From Verrucomicrobiia bacterium (GTDB taxonomy: Bacteria > Verrucomicrobiota > Verrucomicrobiia > Verrucomicrobiales > DEV007): a stretch of 64,000 bases of DNA. Made by a program: the position numbers and the translations under genes. Positions 62,451 to 64,000 of the stretch are shown in pieces. Positions within the stretch are counted from its first letter, which is position 1. Each line of letters starts with the position of its first letter. The DNA is taken from positions 1-64,000 of the forward strand of contig JAUICH010000012.1 in assembly GCA_030427505.1 (NCBI GenBank), read 5' to 3'. The notes below the pieces were generated by a model. The model was not told the origin of the DNA. It ran no database searches and saw only the letters and a program-made list of their open reading frames with translations.

Positions 62451-62491
62451 TTTACCATAATTTCTATTTTTTTAAAATTTATTATAGTAAA
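62451..62491. promoter_or_regulatory. Imperfect dyad in AT-rich kinase/isomerase spacer
   Basis: TTTACCATAAT (62451-62461) and ATTATAGTAAA (62481-62491) match as inverted copies in 10 of 11 positions, centred in the AT-richest part of the window (62430-62505). This is the divergent spacer between the histidine kinase and the isomerase-like gene, so it probably contains both promoters and possibly a shared operator. Confidence 0.4.
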
Positions 62492-62612
62492 GGAATTGTA
62501 AATCCGGGGGCAGCTACCGCAGGTCTGCCATTCCTAATTCGTTGATCCCCAAGGGCATTTTCTGGCTTCTTCCTGTTCCTCTTGCCTGAACGATCCCGTC
62601 TGGTGTATCCGA

Positions 62613-63512
62613 ATGAAGGCCAAACACCCCACCATGACCGAAATCCCCCATTCTTCCCGCCGCGCCTTTCTCAGATCGTGCGCGTTCACCGCCACCGCCG
62701 CCGTCATCTCCCCCTGCTTCGGGGCATCCGATTCTTCATCTGGCATGCGTATGGGCCTGGTCACTTACCTGTGGGGACAGCACTGGGACCTGGAGACCCT
62801 CATCAAGAACTGCGAAGCTTCCGGCCTTCTGGGTGTCGAGCTTCGCACCACGCATGCCCACGGCGTGGAGCCGGAACTTTCCAAGGCCCAACGGGAAGAG
62901 GTGAAAAAGCGCTTCGCGGACAGTTCCGTGGAATGTCTGGGACCCGGCAGCAATGAAAACTTCGACAGCCCGGACCCCGCCAAGCTGAAGGAAGCCATCC
63001 GCCACGCGAAGGATTTCCTCCAGCTCAGTCATGACATTGGCGCCAGCGGCGTCAAAGTGAAGCCCAACAGTTTTCACAAGGAAGTCCCCAAAGAGAAAAC
63101 GCTCGAACAGATCGGGCTTTCCTTGAAAGAGCTGGCCGGCTTTGCCGGCGGCCTGGGTCAGGAAGTGCGCTTGGAAGTTCACGGCCAATGCGCCGAACTC
63201 CCCTACATCCGGACCATCATGGAGATCGCGGACCATCCGAGAGCACGTGTCTGCTGGAACTCAAACGACCAGGATTTGCTGGGTGAAGGTCTGGAGGCGA
63301 ATTTCCGGATGGTGCGTCCCTGGTTTGGTCAAACGGCCCACGTCCGCGAGTTGAACATCGGCGACTACCCCTATCCCCAGCTCATGAAGCTGATGGCGGA
63401 AACCCACTACGAGGGCTGGGTACTCCTGGAAGCCCGCACCGATCCCGCCAAACCCGTGGAGGCCATGATCGAACAGCGGGAAGTATTCGAGAGTCTTACC
63501 CAATCATCCTGA
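62613..63512 (+). CDS. Sugar phosphate isomerase/epimerase-like protein with twin-arginine leader
   Basis: A 299-residue TIM-barrel protein of the xylose isomerase-like (AP endonuclease 2) family. The leader SSRRAFLRSCAF near residue 15 predicts Tat export. Barrel landmarks are LLGVELRTTHAHGVE near 70, GASGVKVKPNSF near 148, RLEVHGQ near 188, WNSNDQD near 212 and EGWVLLEARTD near 270; the metal-binding Glu/His positions seem kept. Such proteins occur in pairs with exported Gfo/Idh/MocA oxidoreductases in these phyla, and one follows after 112 bases, pointing to periplasmic sugar or inositol conversion. Confidence 0.86.
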   Translation: MKAKHPTMTEIPHSSRRAFLRSCAFTATAAVISPCFGASDSSSGMRMGLVTYLWGQHWDLETLIKNCEASGLLGVELRTTHAHGVEPELSKAQREEVKKRFADSSVECLGPGSNENFDSPDPAKLKEAIRHAKDFLQLSHDIGASGVKVKPNSFHKEVPKEKTLEQIGLSLKELAGFAGGLGQEVRLEVHGQCAELPYIRTIMEIADHPRARVCWNSNDQDLLGEGLEANFRMVRPWFGQTAHVRELNIGDYPYPQLMKLMAETHYEGWVLLEARTDPAKPVEAMIEQREVFESLTQSS

Positions 63513-63624
63513 TTACCCCCAGAGTTTTCCTCAGAGGAACTTCAGCCCACCACCTTCGATCAAATTTTCCCGCCAACCCAATGAGGCCGGGGCTAAGCCT
63601 TGGCCAGATGTTTCCATAGCCTTA

Positions 63625-64000
63625 TGACGACCCGCCGAACCTCCCTGAAAACCCTCGCCGTGGCCGGTGCCTCACTGGTTCCAGCGGCCCGCCTGCTGGC
63701 CCAAGCCGGCAAACCAAAAATCAAGATCGGCCAGATAGGCGTGGGCCACGCCCATGCCGCCGGAAAAATGAAGGTCTACCGGAGCTCGGAAGACTACGAA
63801 GTGGTGGGCGTATTCGAGCCGGACGATCAGCGCTGGGAGTCCGCCAGCCAAAGCGATACCTACCAGGGCCTGAAACGCCTTTCCCAAGACGACCTGCTTT
63901 CCACCCCGGGGCTCCAGGCCGTGGCGGTGGAGACGGAGGTCAAGGACCTGCTCGGCTACGCGGAAACCTGTGTCGACGCAGGCTTCCACATCCACCTCGA
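63625..64000 (+). CDS. Gfo/Idh/MocA-family oxidoreductase, truncated by window end
   Basis: The first 125 residues of an NAD(P)-dependent oxidoreductase. The leader TRRTSLKTLAVAGAS marks Tat export, and the mature start KIKIGQIGVGHAHAAG carries the Rossmann glycine motif. VVGVFEPDDQRW and VAVETEVKDLLGYAETCVDAG follow, typical of the family. The catalytic lysine and C-terminal domain lie beyond the window. Partner of the isomerase-like gene before it. Confidence 0.87.

Noticed and set aside
1-64000. CRISPR array, tRNA, rRNA, prophage or defence island
   Set aside because: No regular spaced repeats, no cloverleaf or rRNA sequence, and no phage structural or defence proteins were recognised on either strand by reading; a covariance-model scan was not possible.

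Overview
The window looks like a chromosomal segment of a GC-rich Gram-negative bacterium of the PVC group, most likely Verrucomicrobiota. The evidence is the combination of a planctomycete/verrucomicrobial-type ECF sigma factor with a FecR-like protein, PSCyt1/PSCyt2/PSD1 (DUF1549/DUF1553) and DUF1501 proteins, two FGly-type sulfatases, ThuA-like and NHL-repeat secreted proteins, SHD1 and LamG-like modules, and lipid A-type genes pointing to an LPS outer membrane. No rRNA, tRNA or CRISPR array was recognised. Species cannot be named from sequence alone.

Layout. 1-430: repeat-rich non-coding DNA. 0.4-3.1 kb: a sodium:solute symporter with a HEAT-like lipoprotein. 3.5-7.9 kb: a sugar-nucleotide operon (UDP-GlcNAc 4,6-dehydratase, RmlD-like reductase, 2-epimerase, GT2) for an L-configured N-acetylated 6-deoxy sugar. 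8.1-9.3 kb: a ThuA-like protein. 9.5-14.1 kb: a lipid A/envelope glycosylation group (PAP2 phosphatase, divergent GT39, GT2, LAB_N). 14.2-15.7 kb: two unknown proteins. 15.7-29.8 kb: a long leftward block running from the sigma factor and FecR-like protein through PSD1 and DUF1501 to a CocE-type hydrolase, a sialidase-like protein, an alpha/beta hydrolase and a sulfatase, which together read as an inducible secreted degradation programme. 30-31.8 kb: a secreted NHL propeller fused to an alpha/beta hydrolase.

31.8-39.8 kb: a leftward de novo purine operon, purC, a double-length PurS-like gene, purL, purQ, purM, purF. 40.3-41.3 kb: pyrD. 41.4-49.4 kb: CPBP protease, SHD1-PQQ protein, small charged protein, Dabb lipoprotein, second sulfatase, nitrilase-family amidase, lipoprotein. 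49.6-55.3 kb: a leftward group with an FN3-like membrane protein, a second symporter, a 39-residue membrane protein, a PyrB-like carbamoyltransferase and asnB, divergent from a MarR regulator. 55.9-56.1 kb: an inverted-repeat element. 56.3-64 kb: hydroxyacid dehydrogenase, BlaI/M56 pair, lipoprotein, hybrid histidine kinase, sugar isomerase-like protein and a truncated Gfo/Idh/MocA oxidoreductase.

Most genes are conventional for this lineage. The best leads are the NHL-hydrolase fusion, the tandem PurS-like protein, the carbamoyltransferase without the usual aspartate loop, the unlisted 39-residue symporter partner with its FN3 neighbour, the cupin-less sugar pathway, and two short inverted-repeat elements that share a terminal motif. 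I did not find a defence island, prophage or biosynthetic cluster.
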